Assembly: GCA_002698785.1 (NCBI GenBank)
Contig: PAAG01000047.1
Location: forward strand, 558,001 to 622,000
Source of the DNA: Verrucomicrobiales bacterium
Lineage (GTDB): Bacteria; Verrucomicrobiota; Verrucomicrobiia; Verrucomicrobiales; DEV007
DNA length: 64,000 nucleotides
Reading direction: 5' to 3'
Shown: one piece after another, positions 25,949-34,700 of the stretch
Layout of the letters: every line of letters begins with the position of its first letter
Position numbering within the stretch: position 1 is the stretch's first letter
The notes under the pieces: model-generated
The model's database searches: none
What the model was told of the DNA's origin: nothing
What the model saw: only the letters and a program-made list of their open reading frames with translations
Program-made: the position numbers and the translations under genes

Positions 25949-27529
25949 TCACGGAAGATTCAGGATGCGAACAATCTCCTGTATTCCCTCTTTCTGGCGA
26001 TGAACGCCGTGCGGTGAGCCCGTCACAATTTTCTCAGAAACGACTCCTTCAATATGGGCACTCGAGTACGGCACAACACCATCCGAAACTTGATCGAGCG
26101 GAGGACAATCTTTCTCTTTACAGCCAATTATGGAGAAATACTGCACATTGGGGTTCAGCGGCTTATCCAAGTATCCCACCGCAGCAAAGGAGCTTTCCCG
26201 AAGCTGGTCCAAAGAAGAAGGTTTTGCCTTTGCCACCTCCATTCCAAGAGGAGTCAGTGCATTTCGGCTCTGCTTGACGATGTCCTTGGAAAGCTGCGCC
26301 AACTGATTTGGAAGCTGCACCAGATCTCCAACCAGTTTCAAAGGAGCCTTCTCGGGAACTTTACTCCCCCGATGAGGAACAGCACAGAAAATGACTTTCT
26401 CGATCTCGGGGATGGGTTCGTAGTAGACGAGATTCCGAAGGACTTCCCTGTCTTTTTCTTTTACCTCAAGTTGCTCGATCGGAACGGTGAAGAACTTATT
26501 CCAATCCTCATCTCCGGAATGCTGAGTAGCAGCCTTTGCCAACAGCCCGCCCATGCTGTGCCCAATGATCACCAAATCGAGATCTTTCGCCCCACGGCTA
26601 CGGCGAAAGGCGATCAAGTCTTCCACCGCCTTTCTAAACTCGGCAGCCAGATATGGAATCGGTGCGCCGGTCGGATACCCAAAGGACCAGAATTCGTATC
26701 TCTCCCGGATGGACTGGTTCTCGTACATTCCATTAAGAGCTTCTTTCCAAGTGACTGGGCTTGAGTAGATTCCGTGAACCAGGATACACGCCGTTTTCTC
26801 CGGGTCGAAAGCCGACACCCTGTGGATGCCCATCCGGTCTGCAAACTTCTCGTATTTCAGAAATGCAGGGACTTTCAGGAACTGAAATTGCCGATCTTGA
26901 AAATCTCGCGCGAACGGAGCGGTGTAGTCAACAGCGAGGGGGACAGGCCCATCCATACTGCTGAGATTGGCGATTTTCGTAGGATCATACAGTTCGAGTA
27001 TGGGAGAACGAGGCTGGTCGAGGTTCAATACCGCGGTAACCGGATACCATAGTCCAGTCTTGGGAATCATTGGATCCTGCTCAGTCCACTGTTGTCTCAC
27101 AAGTAACGAAGCTCCCACTCCCTCGACCTCAGTCTCCGTCTCAAGCCCCTTCTTTACCCGGACAAAATCAGCAGGAACCACCTCATCAACCAGCCCGATA
27201 GCTCTGACATTGATTGGGTCGACGCGTAGATTCAGTTTTCCTTCGGTCGTATTAATGACGGACAACGCCTGTTTCTCCGTCTCCCAATTCTGCGCAATCT
27301 GTACGACCGCGTTTCTTACTGCGTGGTTGTAATCATGCAATCGCTCTGTGGCAGGCAATCGACCAGAACGTATCTCCTGCCACGTGTTTACGGTGGAATC
27401 GAGTGGAATAGAATGATTTGGCCCCTGCCAGTCCTCCCTGACTTTGACCTGCAAAGCACAGCCCGGGAGCACAATCGCGGCGATTCCCGCTATTGCTGCG
27501 ATCCGGAGTTTTTGCATTGAGTGAATCAT
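25949..27529 (-). CDS. Alpha/beta-hydrolase lipoprotein (lipase/esterase-like)
   Basis: The 526-residue product has a lipoprotein signal (IAAIAGIAAIVLPGC) and is therefore probably attached to the outer membrane. The C-terminal half is an alpha/beta hydrolase: TACILVHGIYSSPVTW (oxyanion region), LVIIGHSMGGLLAKAA with the nucleophilic Ser, an Asp near DQVSDGVVPYSSA, and the final His in SPHGVHRQ. The first ~230 residues form an extra domain with no recognised family. AGGA lies 5 nt before ATG 27529, a rare visible Shine-Dalgarno in this window. The in-frame ATG at 27517 is an alternative. Confidence 0.88.
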   Translation of the reverse strand: MIHSMQKLRIAAIAGIAAIVLPGCALQVKVREDWQGPNHSIPLDSTVNTWQEIRSGRLPATERLHDYNHAVRNAVVQIAQNWETEKQALSVINTTEGKLNLRVDPINVRAIGLVDEVVPADFVRVKKGLETETEVEGVGASLLVRQQWTEQDPMIPKTGLWYPVTAVLNLDQPRSPILELYDPTKIANLSSMDGPVPLAVDYTAPFARDFQDRQFQFLKVPAFLKYEKFADRMGIHRVSAFDPEKTACILVHGIYSSPVTWKEALNGMYENQSIRERYEFWSFGYPTGAPIPYLAAEFRKAVEDLIAFRRSRGAKDLDLVIIGHSMGGLLAKAATQHSGDEDWNKFFTVPIEQLEVKEKDREVLRNLVYYEPIPEIEKVIFCAVPHRGSKVPEKAPLKLVGDLVQLPNQLAQLSKDIVKQSRNALTPLGMEVAKAKPSSLDQLRESSFAAVGYLDKPLNPNVQYFSIIGCKEKDCPPLDQVSDGVVPYSSAHIEGVVSEKIVTGSPHGVHRQKEGIQEIVRILNLP

Positions 27530-27708
27530 TAATTCCTGACTTCAGCAGATATTGAACGAGAAAGCTAACATGTCTCTCCAACAGTTTTCTAAAAGTTTTC
27601 CTCGAAATTTCTGCTACTGAGCGCATATCATTCCCGCTCCGCAGAGCTGAATGGGTGAAAGCCCGCCCAGCCTATCGCGGTCCAGCAGATAAGAATACAA
27701 AAGATTTC

Positions 27709-29070
27709 ATGAATTTTACATGTCCCTCCTGCAGCATCACCCTCCAGGCAGAAGCCGATCTGGCAGGCAAAACCGTAAAATGCCCGGGTTGTTCCACCCG
27801 CATTCAAATACCGGAAGATTTCGGACCTCCCCCGCCTGATGATCATGACACCAGCGCAAGCGAAGAGGTAGCCGACGACTACTACGATCAACTGCCAGAG
27901 CTTAATGTTTCTTCTGCACCCGCTGGCCCCCACCCCTCCTCTGTGAATATCTGGATTGCCGGAGGTATCGGCCTGCTGGCGACCTTCGTGTGGTTTTTCA
28001 TCATGTTCATGCTGCCTGCCAGAGAAACGGCAGAAGAGGCGCACAATATCGGATCTTACCTTCGCGAACTCTTTACCCAGCGTGGCTGGCCGCAGTACGT
28101 GACAACGCTGCTGATGTTCTGGTGTCTCGGAATTCTGATCCTGAAATACGTAAACCTGCTCAAGCAGCGCCGTGCGATGTTGATCCAGGCTTTGCCTACG
28201 GATATTTCCGAAGAGATCAATCCTTCCAACCTGAAGGAGTTCCACGAACACATCATCAACTTCCCCAAACCTTTGCGTAACACCTACATCGTAAACCGAA
28301 TCCGAAAAGCTCTCGAATTCTTCTATGTGAGGCAGAACAACCCCGAAGTTGCGCAAATGATCACGGCGCAGTCTGAGGTCGACGCGGCGAAAGTTGCGGG
28401 CAGCTACTCAATGGTAAAAGTTTTCCTCTGGGCTATCCCGATTATGGGATTCATCGGAACCGTTCTTGGTATCGGTAGCGCTATTGGCGGATTCGGAGCC
28501 GTTTTTGGTGCCGGCGAAGGCGGTGACATGAGCCAGATCAAGGAACCACTGCTGAACGTTCTTGGAAGCATGGGCGTCGCGTTCGATACCACGCTACTCG
28601 CGCTCGTCTTTTCTATCATCCTGAGCTTCCCGGCCAGCGGCCTGCAAAATGAGGAAGACGATCTGGTAACTGACGTCGACGAATATTGCATCGACCACCT
28701 CCTCAAGCGCCTGAACGATGGTGGAGCCGCTTCAAATATCGGTTCAGATGCTGGCCTTTTGAAAGCCATCGGTGATGCGATGGCGAGTAAACAGCAGGAC
28801 ATGATGGGTAGATTTGAGTCGGTCCAGAAGGATATGTCGAAAAATCTCGAAAAACAGACCGACAATTACGAGAAAGTCGCCACTGCTGTGGAGAAACAGC
28901 TCAACGCTATCGGTGACCGCGCCTCTGGCTACGAGAAGACAATCGACAGAGCAATCGAAGGGCAGGTAAAGTCGCTCTCCGAGGGTATCCAGAACCTGAA
29001 TGCGGTCCTCAAAGAATTGAATGGCAAACAAGTTGTGGTTCAGAAAAAAGGCTGGTTCAGCCGTGGGTGA
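27709..29070 (+). CDS. Zinc-ribbon MotA/TolQ/ExbB-type proton channel protein
   Basis: The 453-residue first gene of a motor operon. The N terminus has a zinc ribbon (C5, C8, C25, C28) and an acidic/proline linker. Predicted membrane helices are IWIAGGIGLLATFVWFFIMFML, VTTLLMFWCLGILIL, VFLWAIPIMGFIGTVLGIGSAIGGF and MGVAFDTTLLALVFSIILSF. The last two carry the MotA/ExbB signature. A ~110-residue cytoplasmic coiled coil follows (KQQDMMGRFESVQKDMSKNLEK...). The four-helix layout resembles MotA or ZorA more than ExbB. The start is ATG 27709, and the downstream partner begins 27 nt after its stop. Confidence 0.9.
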   Translation: MNFTCPSCSITLQAEADLAGKTVKCPGCSTRIQIPEDFGPPPPDDHDTSASEEVADDYYDQLPELNVSSAPAGPHPSSVNIWIAGGIGLLATFVWFFIMFMLPARETAEEAHNIGSYLRELFTQRGWPQYVTTLLMFWCLGILILKYVNLLKQRRAMLIQALPTDISEEINPSNLKEFHEHIINFPKPLRNTYIVNRIRKALEFFYVRQNNPEVAQMITAQSEVDAAKVAGSYSMVKVFLWAIPIMGFIGTVLGIGSAIGGFGAVFGAGEGGDMSQIKEPLLNVLGSMGVAFDTTLLALVFSIILSFPASGLQNEEDDLVTDVDEYCIDHLLKRLNDGGAASNIGSDAGLLKAIGDAMASKQQDMMGRFESVQKDMSKNLEKQTDNYEKVATAVEKQLNAIGDRASGYEKTIDRAIEGQVKSLSEGIQNLNAVLKELNGKQVVVQKKGWFSRG

Positions 29071-29097
29071 CGCTTAACTTTGTAAAATCGGGACGAA

Positions 29098-29931
29098 ATG
29101 GCGAGAAGAGGAAACAACGACGGCGAAGGAGTAAATCTTTTTCCCTTCCTGAGTATTCTCGTCTGCATCATCGGGTGCCTGACGCTCATCATTGTGGTGA
29201 TCAACCTCATCGCAATGAACAAAGGCGAAGGGCGCACGCCGAAAGAAGTCGAACGGGCTCAAGAGTTTGTGAAACTTCAGCAGGAGAAAGAGGAAAAACA
29301 GAAAGACCTCGACGAACTGCGCCAGCTTATCGAAAACCTGATTCAAGATAACAAAGATACGCTCGCTGCCCGGGACAAGCTGATGCGTCTCAAGGAGATG
29401 CTGGAAAACCAGGAGGAGGTGCAGGAAAACCGAGAAGAGTTGATTGCGAAGTACAATCTGCTTCTCGATTCCAACAAAAAACTCGTCAGCGACGAGAAGG
29501 TTCTCCAGGAAGAGATCAAAAAGAAGGAAGAAGAGATTGCCAAGCGTAAGCTTCCACCCGATCCGGCAGCGCTTGTCGTTCGCCCCAGTGGAAGTAGTTC
29601 GGTGACCCGCCCGTTCTTTGCGGAGATCTCTGCGAAGGGAATCTACATCCATCGCAGTCTCACAGGAGAACCTGAGGCAATACCTATCGCAACATTGAAC
29701 CAGAGCGAAGAGTTTCAGGAATTCCTCCAAACAATCAATTCTGAAGCGTACAACCGTCTCATCTTCCTTGTTCGGAGCAATCCGGAAGCGGTTCAGACCT
29801 TGAACAAGGCGACAGCTCTGGTTCGAGCATACAACGCGCAGAACGGCAGCGAAATCATTCCAGGTAAACTTCCCTTACCCGGGGAAGGAAAAGTGGACTT
29901 GAACATGTTTGCCCAATACCTCGAACCCTGA
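29098..29931 (+). CDS. ExbD-like motor subunit A, membrane aspartate missing
   Basis: The 277-residue bitopic protein has one N-terminal helix (NLFPFLSILVCIIGCLTLIIVVIN), a long charged coiled coil (about residues 55-150: QEFVKLQQEKEEKQKDLDELR...) and a C-terminal globular region with FAEISAKGIYIHRS and YNRLIFLVRSNPEAV. The latter resembles the ExbD/TolR periplasmic fold. By alignment with ExbD (TPFIDVMLVLL), the proton-binding Asp position is Ser19 here (PFLSILVCI). It therefore probably cannot carry protons itself. It sits between the channel gene and the Asp-containing ExbD-like gene. Confidence 0.85.
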   Translation: MARRGNNDGEGVNLFPFLSILVCIIGCLTLIIVVINLIAMNKGEGRTPKEVERAQEFVKLQQEKEEKQKDLDELRQLIENLIQDNKDTLAARDKLMRLKEMLENQEEVQENREELIAKYNLLLDSNKKLVSDEKVLQEEIKKKEEEIAKRKLPPDPAALVVRPSGSSSVTRPFFAEISAKGIYIHRSLTGEPEAIPIATLNQSEEFQEFLQTINSEAYNRLIFLVRSNPEAVQTLNKATALVRAYNAQNGSEIIPGKLPLPGEGKVDLNMFAQYLEP

Positions 29932-29961
29932 GAAACCGAAGGCAGATTCAACTGATCGATT

Positions 29962-31638
29962 ATGGCACGTAGAAGAAGAGGAGACGACGATCCGGGAATG
30001 GACTCCCTTATGGATGCCCTCACCAACGTGGTGGGTATTCTTCTCCTGATTCTCATCGTCAGCAGCCTGGGTATTCAAGCTGCGGTCAAGAAAGTGGTCG
30101 AAAGCCTCCCGGAAGTTACCGAGGAGCAGTTGGAGTCCATGAAGGCGAGCCGGGACAAGACCCTGAAGAACCTGGAGGAACTTCAACAGACCCAGGCGAA
30201 CGTAGTTGAAAATACCCCCACCGAAGAGGAGGCGAAAAAACTCATCGCTGACCTCGAAGAGTTCGAAGAAGAGAACAAAGACCTCGCAGAGATCACTTCG
30301 GACATCGACGAGTGGATGAAGAAGGTGGAGGAACAGGAAGCGAAGAAGGACGAGAACGAAGAAAAGGTGAAAGTTGCTGATGAGAAGAATCGCGAGCTCG
30401 CTGCGATTCTCGCCCAGACTCCGGAACGGGAAGTCAAAACCGCCAAAGAAGTGCTGATGCCAAATCCCCGCGTTGCCGGGGAGGACTCACAGGCCCTCTA
30501 CATTGTATGTAAGAATAAGAAGCTCTATTTCATTGGCGATCCCTATGAGCATGCCCTGAAGATCCGAGATGTCATTGACCAGAATTATACAGACCTCGCC
30601 TATTCTGGGAAAGGTATCGGGTATTACACCTATACGCTGAAAGGTACTCGAAAGAACGACAACGATTCCTACATTCCTCTCCAAGAAAAAATACGGCTGA
30701 GTCGGCGGGATCGCGAAGCCCTGGCGGTTTGGGATAACTTGAAGCCGACGTGGAAAAACTCCGCAGGCGTGGTCGACACGAAAGAAAGATCGCTCTTGGA
30801 TCGAGTGATTGGGTCTGATGATGAAGCTGAATTGAACGTCGGAAAGTTTCGCTACGACCTGAAGAAGATCCTCACTTTTTTCGGCGACGGCAAATACGGG
30901 CCCAAGGATTTCAAATATCACATCTCTGCCGGGAACGGCGATCGCATCAAAATGCAGTTCGAGATGAAGGAAGATGGAGGCTGGACTCCCGAGCAGTTTC
31001 TCGCGGGCAACTCCCAGTTCGAGCAGTTGTGCAAGCAGGCCCAGAATACGAGGCGGACCCTTTTCTACTACTATGTAGCTGCTGACAGCTTCGAAACGTA
31101 TCTGCAGGCTCGATCCAAATCAGAATCGTTCCGCATTCCTGCAGGCTGGACAGTCTGGGAAGATGACAAGCTATCAGTGCGCCCCCTACCAGTTCGACAG
31201 ACAGTTCAATACAATCTGGATTCCCTCCCTGCTGAAGCCTACATGAAAGTCGCTGAGGCTGCGGCTACTTACCTGGTCGACGAAGCCAACAAAGAGGCCG
31301 CTGAATTCGATGCGCGTGTCGCTGCTCTCGTCCCCGAGGAAGTCAAAACTCCCGAGGAAAAGAACAAGTTTATTACCAAATTGAGCGAAGAGAGAAATGA
31401 GTGGGCTGCACAGCGCCTGCAGAATTACATCACGAGTACATTCCAGACAGCTCTTGCCGCCACAGAAGCTTCCGGTCAGAAAGAGGTAGTCATGGAAATC
31501 GTTCCTCCCGAGATTCCACATATTCGTGTCTTCACCCCCGGGGGACCTCCAAAAGCGCCCAAGCCTGAACCGACAGACAAGAAGCCTCCTCAAAAGCCAA
31601 AGGCTCCGTCATCGGGTAACACTTTGATTCTCGACTAA
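29962..31638 (+). CDS. ExbD-like motor subunit B with membrane aspartate and long periplasmic domain
   Basis: The 558-residue bitopic protein has an N-terminal helix MDALTNVVGILLLILIVSSLGIQ, preceded by MDSL. Asp18 (or Asp14) is at the place of the ExbD/MotB proton-binding aspartate. A very acidic coiled coil (residues ~55-150) is followed by a large domain (RVAGEDSQALYIVCKNKKLYFIGD...), longer than any ExbD or TolR. The C terminus is proline-rich (GGPPKAPKPEPTDKKPPQKPKAP). No OmpA-like peptidoglycan-binding domain is visible. It is 30 nt downstream of the first ExbD-like gene and clearly in the same operon. Confidence 0.85.
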   Translation: MARRRRGDDDPGMDSLMDALTNVVGILLLILIVSSLGIQAAVKKVVESLPEVTEEQLESMKASRDKTLKNLEELQQTQANVVENTPTEEEAKKLIADLEEFEEENKDLAEITSDIDEWMKKVEEQEAKKDENEEKVKVADEKNRELAAILAQTPEREVKTAKEVLMPNPRVAGEDSQALYIVCKNKKLYFIGDPYEHALKIRDVIDQNYTDLAYSGKGIGYYTYTLKGTRKNDNDSYIPLQEKIRLSRRDREALAVWDNLKPTWKNSAGVVDTKERSLLDRVIGSDDEAELNVGKFRYDLKKILTFFGDGKYGPKDFKYHISAGNGDRIKMQFEMKEDGGWTPEQFLAGNSQFEQLCKQAQNTRRTLFYYYVAADSFETYLQARSKSESFRIPAGWTVWEDDKLSVRPLPVRQTVQYNLDSLPAEAYMKVAEAAATYLVDEANKEAAEFDARVAALVPEEVKTPEEKNKFITKLSEERNEWAAQRLQNYITSTFQTALAATEASGQKEVVMEIVPPEIPHIRVFTPGGPPKAPKPEPTDKKPPQKPKAPSSGNTLILD

Positions 31639-31711
31639 AAGCCGCCTCTCGGCAGGAGTATTGTTTATATATAGTTGTTGCCAACTCTCAGATTCTGCGA
31701 GTGTATGTAGC

Positions 31712-32467
31712 ATGAATCTACATTGCACCATTTTATGCAGCCTGATTCTATTGCTATCACTGGCACAGGGAAGAGAGTTCACAGATTCCCAGGGGCGCAA
31801 AATCGAGGCGGAGATCGTTGGATACTCCGGTGACACGGTCATTATCAACCGCGCTGGCACGGAGTTCCCGGTGCCCATCACTACCTTCTCACTGGACGAT
31901 CAGCAGTATATCAGTGAGTGGATCGACGAGAATCCCGAAGCTGTACGCTACAAATTCGGCTACTACGTAGACCTCGAAAAGTCTTCTATTTCCCAACAAG
32001 ACGCCCCGGGAGGTGCTTACGAAGACAAGCTCAAGATCATTCCCTACAATTATGAAATGATCATTTATAACAAAGGGGTTGCACCAGCTAAGGACATCGA
32101 GATCCGCTACGAAATCTACATCGATGATTTCGTCGATGTGAGAGGGAACAGGTTCACCAGACTTGCCTACGGCGTGGAGAAGAATGCAAAGCTCCAAACG
32201 ATAGCTGGAAGCATAAAGGACCTCACGATACCAGCGAACGGACGTCATGACTTTGAACGAACGTTTAACACAGAGTTCTACATTGATCGCGACGGCGGGA
32301 AAACGGATCAAGCGGCAACTGACAAGGTGATCGGGATTCGCATCCGAGTCTACAGTGGCAAAAAGGTGATCGCAGAATTCGAGGACGGAGAAAACGATAC
32401 GAAGCTATCAACAATCACCTGGCAGGACGAAACACCATCTGAAGGGGTCGGTCCTACGGTGAACTGA
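31712..32467 (+). CDS. Secreted SHD1-like domain protein
   Basis: The 251-residue product has a signal peptide (CTILCSLILLLSLAQGREF). Then comes a short domain, REFTDSQGRKIEAEIVGYSGDTVIINRAG, FPVPITTFSLDDQQYISEW, of the SLA1-homology-domain-1 type common in Planctomycetota and Verrucomicrobiota secreted proteins. The rest (LKIIPYNYEMIIYNKGVAPAKDIEIRYEIYIDD...) looks like an immunoglobulin-like beta-sandwich. It lies 73 nt after the motor operon in the same direction and could be part of it. ATG 31712 is chosen for the signal peptide. The stop codon abuts the convergent PlsC gene. Confidence 0.82.
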   Translation: MNLHCTILCSLILLLSLAQGREFTDSQGRKIEAEIVGYSGDTVIINRAGTEFPVPITTFSLDDQQYISEWIDENPEAVRYKFGYYVDLEKSSISQQDAPGGAYEDKLKIIPYNYEMIIYNKGVAPAKDIEIRYEIYIDDFVDVRGNRFTRLAYGVEKNAKLQTIAGSIKDLTIPANGRHDFERTFNTEFYIDRDGGKTDQAATDKVIGIRIRVYSGKKVIAEFEDGENDTKLSTITWQDETPSEGVGPTVN

Positions 32468-33109
32468 CTACTCGCCCCGAGTGTCGGAGAGCTCCAGCTT
32501 TGCGATCTCCTCCATAAGGCGATCCGCGATCGCTTGGTAGCGTTCTTTGGTAGAAAGCTCGGGATCGTCGATCATCTCAGTCATATCGATCGGCTCTCCC
32601 ACAACAAGGGTAACGGGGTGCTTTCTTAGACCTTTTGCTCCTCGCGGCATCGCCTTATCCGCCCCAAACAACCTGACGGGAAGAACGGGCACTCGTGCTT
32701 TGCACACGATCATGCCCACACCTGCCAGTCCTTTTTCTTTCAGTTTCCCGTCCCAGGTGCGCTCGCCTTCAGGAAAAATGAGGACTTTCTCGCCTTTCTT
32801 CAGCAGGTCGATAACCAGCTTCAAGGCAGAAAGTTCCGGTCTCGCCTGATTCACGGGAATGGCATTCATCCGCCGGAAGAGATAGTTGGCGACGGGATGA
32901 TCGAAAAGAGTCTTCCGCGCGAAGTAGTACATCGCCCGTGGGTAGCCAATGCCAACCAACGGCGGGTCGAGGAAGCTCACGTGATTTGAGACGATCAGTG
33001 CGCCACCTTCAAGGTTTTTGAAGGATTTACCGTTCTGCACCCGATAGGAGAGAAACAGCTTGCCGACTACTTTCGCCGTCGTGTGACCGAGCCAATACCA
33101 GAAACCCAT
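32468..33109 (-). CDS. plsC: PlsC-type 1-acyl-glycerol-3-phosphate acyltransferase
   Basis: The 213-residue membrane-associated acyltransferase adds an acyl chain to lysophosphatidic acid in phospholipid synthesis. Motifs: I VSNHVSFLDPP (NHxxxxD), II FRRMNAIPVNQ, III IFPEGERTWDG, IV VPVLPVRLFGA. ATG 33109 (MGFWYWLGHTT) is the normal-looking start. The open frame extends upstream with basic, non-conserved sequence. It is the last gene of the minus-strand run starting at 37811 and follows the small lipoprotein gene by about 34 nt. Confidence 0.9.
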   Translation of the reverse strand: MGFWYWLGHTTAKVVGKLFLSYRVQNGKSFKNLEGGALIVSNHVSFLDPPLVGIGYPRAMYYFARKTLFDHPVANYLFRRMNAIPVNQARPELSALKLVIDLLKKGEKVLIFPEGERTWDGKLKEKGLAGVGMIVCKARVPVLPVRLFGADKAMPRGAKGLRKHPVTLVVGEPIDMTEMIDDPELSTKERYQAIADRLMEEIAKLELSDTRGE

Positions 33110-33143
33110 CAAAGAAAAATTTCGGAATCGTAAATTTCCGCGG

Positions 33144-33320
33144 TTACACCTGCGAAGACTCGCTACTCGAAAGCGGATTCCAAATATCCGAAGAGAGAGC
33201 CCGCAGAGGTGACGTGAGGACACGTCCAGCACGATGGGCCTGCGACGCAGCAAGACCACAACCAACCTGACTGAGTGTAAGGCACCCGAGAACGGCGATG
33301 AGCAGGAGTCGTAATTTCAT
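33144..33320 (-). CDS. Small lipoprotein, 58 residues
   Basis: The protein starts MKLRLLLIAVLGCLTLSQVGCG, a clear lipoprotein signal with a lipobox ending at Cys. About 38 mature residues (GLAASQAHRAGRVLTSPLRALSSDIWNPLSSSESSQV) follow. The charge and composition suggest a small membrane-attached protein, and I recognise no family. The start is ATG 33320. The longer frame upstream overlaps the DUF4350 gene out of frame. It lies between the DUF4350-like gene and plsC in the same direction. Confidence 0.75.
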   Translation of the reverse strand: MKLRLLLIAVLGCLTLSQVGCGLAASQAHRAGRVLTSPLRALSSDIWNPLSSSESSQV

Positions 33321-33354
33321 GTTAACCATCCTTTGCTCGAAAACAGGGTCACTG

Positions 33355-34695
33355 TCAACGCTTTCGAAGTGTTTCGCAGACTTGCCGGTAGGCTTCGACG
33401 ACTCCGAATTTCTTCGGATCAGAGTCGTGTCGTGTCGAAATTTCACCAATCTTTTTCTCCTGATCGCCCGTGAGGCTGGTATGAGTGCTCGTTTTCCACG
33501 TGGATAAGCACTGGCGCAATAGAGCTTTCGAAGTGACGCTACGGCGGAGGAGATTGATAAACCCGTCGCCGGTATCTTCTCCTGCGACAACTCCGCGGCC
33601 GTCGATCAAACCTCGCTCCAAAGCCTCGCTTCCCGGGGAGAGAGGTGAGGCACTTCTCCAGGCCCAGAGGGCGACAAAAGCCATGAGGCCGAACAGGAAG
33701 CCATGTAAACGATATCTACGAATCAGCTTCATCGCGCCGCCCGTTTCCTGAGTTCCATGAATCGTTTCGTCGAAAACGATTTCTGTTTTCCCGCCTAGCA
33801 GCCAAAGCAAGAAACCCGGCTCTGCTCCAAAATGCAGAGCCTCGTTACTCAGGAAAAAGCTATCGCTCGCCACAACGATCGCGCCTTTTCCAAACGGGCG
33901 CTCGATGACAACAGGCTTTTCGTCGACTTCTAATACGGTGCGCCATGGTTTTGCAGAAGTTTCGAAGCGATAGGGCGAGTACCAAAGCGGCAGTTCTTTA
34001 GGGAGCGTTTCGGTGGAAATCGATTCCCCTGGTGTAACTTCCCACCCCGAATCAGGGCGCTCTTCCTCGACCTCGTCCTGAATATCAAAGCCAAGCTTCG
34101 CCGTCAGCCGAGGCCCCAGTGCTTCAGACATTGCTTCTTCGAATTCCTCTTCCTCCTCATCGAGTTCAGAATCGTCTTGGTCTTCTTCCACTTCGGTTGA
34201 AGATTTGTCTTCGCTGTCTTCCCCTGCTCCTTGTTCTTCTCGTATTTTCCTCTCCCGTAGCTTTCTTCTTCGCTCGAACCAGTCGTCCTCTTCCTGGGAC
34301 CTTACGGGTCGGAAACTTCTCCCCACTAATCGGGGGTTCATCGCAATCACCAAGCGCCCGCCTTCTCGGACGGCCTTCATCACAGGAGAGTCTTTTGGTG
34401 CTCGAATTTCGGGAAACTCATCCCTGGGATACCCCACGAGTAGCAGGCAAGTCTCGCTGTCCAGATAGCCCAACTGGTTAAGGTGTTTGATATTTCGTCG
34501 AACACTGAGTCCTTCCACCCCTTCGAGGGATTCATACAAAGCGCTAGTTCCCAATGGGTCACTGCGAAGACTTGAGTAGTGGGGATAAATGTCGCCATCC
34601 TGCAATCGCTTCTCGAGGATCTCGAGAAAACCGAACGCCAGTACGATTCCCAAGATGATCAATCCACAAACTACCAATATGCGCCGCAGTTTCAT
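33355..34695 (-). CDS. DUF4350-like membrane protein
   Basis: The 446-residue product has an N-terminal membrane helix (ILVVCGLIILGIVLAFGFLEIL), then the typical DUF4350 opening: DIYPHYSSLRSDPLGTSALYESLEGVEGL. Next are LLLVGYPRDEF and GGRLVIAMNPRLVG. The middle (residues ~150-220) is a long acidic, charged insert, probably disordered. A second membrane helix (LHGFLFGLMAFVALWAW) and a C-terminal helical segment follow. DUF4350 proteins usually sit with DUF4129 and MoxR/DUF58 genes and are thought to act in envelope functions. Here it follows the DUF4129-like gene by 5 nt. Confidence 0.85.
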   Translation of the reverse strand: MKLRRILVVCGLIILGIVLAFGFLEILEKRLQDGDIYPHYSSLRSDPLGTSALYESLEGVEGLSVRRNIKHLNQLGYLDSETCLLLVGYPRDEFPEIRAPKDSPVMKAVREGGRLVIAMNPRLVGRSFRPVRSQEEDDWFERRRKLRERKIREEQGAGEDSEDKSSTEVEEDQDDSELDEEEEEFEEAMSEALGPRLTAKLGFDIQDEVEEERPDSGWEVTPGESISTETLPKELPLWYSPYRFETSAKPWRTVLEVDEKPVVIERPFGKGAIVVASDSFFLSNEALHFGAEPGFLLWLLGGKTEIVFDETIHGTQETGGAMKLIRRYRLHGFLFGLMAFVALWAWRSASPLSPGSEALERGLIDGRGVVAGEDTGDGFINLLRRSVTSKALLRQCLSTWKTSTHTSLTGDQEKKIGEISTRHDSDPKKFGVVEAYRQVCETLRKR

Positions 34696-34700
34696 TTCGT

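Noticed and set aside
27709-31638. Zorya anti-phage system
   Set aside because: A MotA-like protein with a cytoplasmic tail is present, but the partners have no OmpA-like domain and there is no helicase or ZorC/ZorE-type gene.
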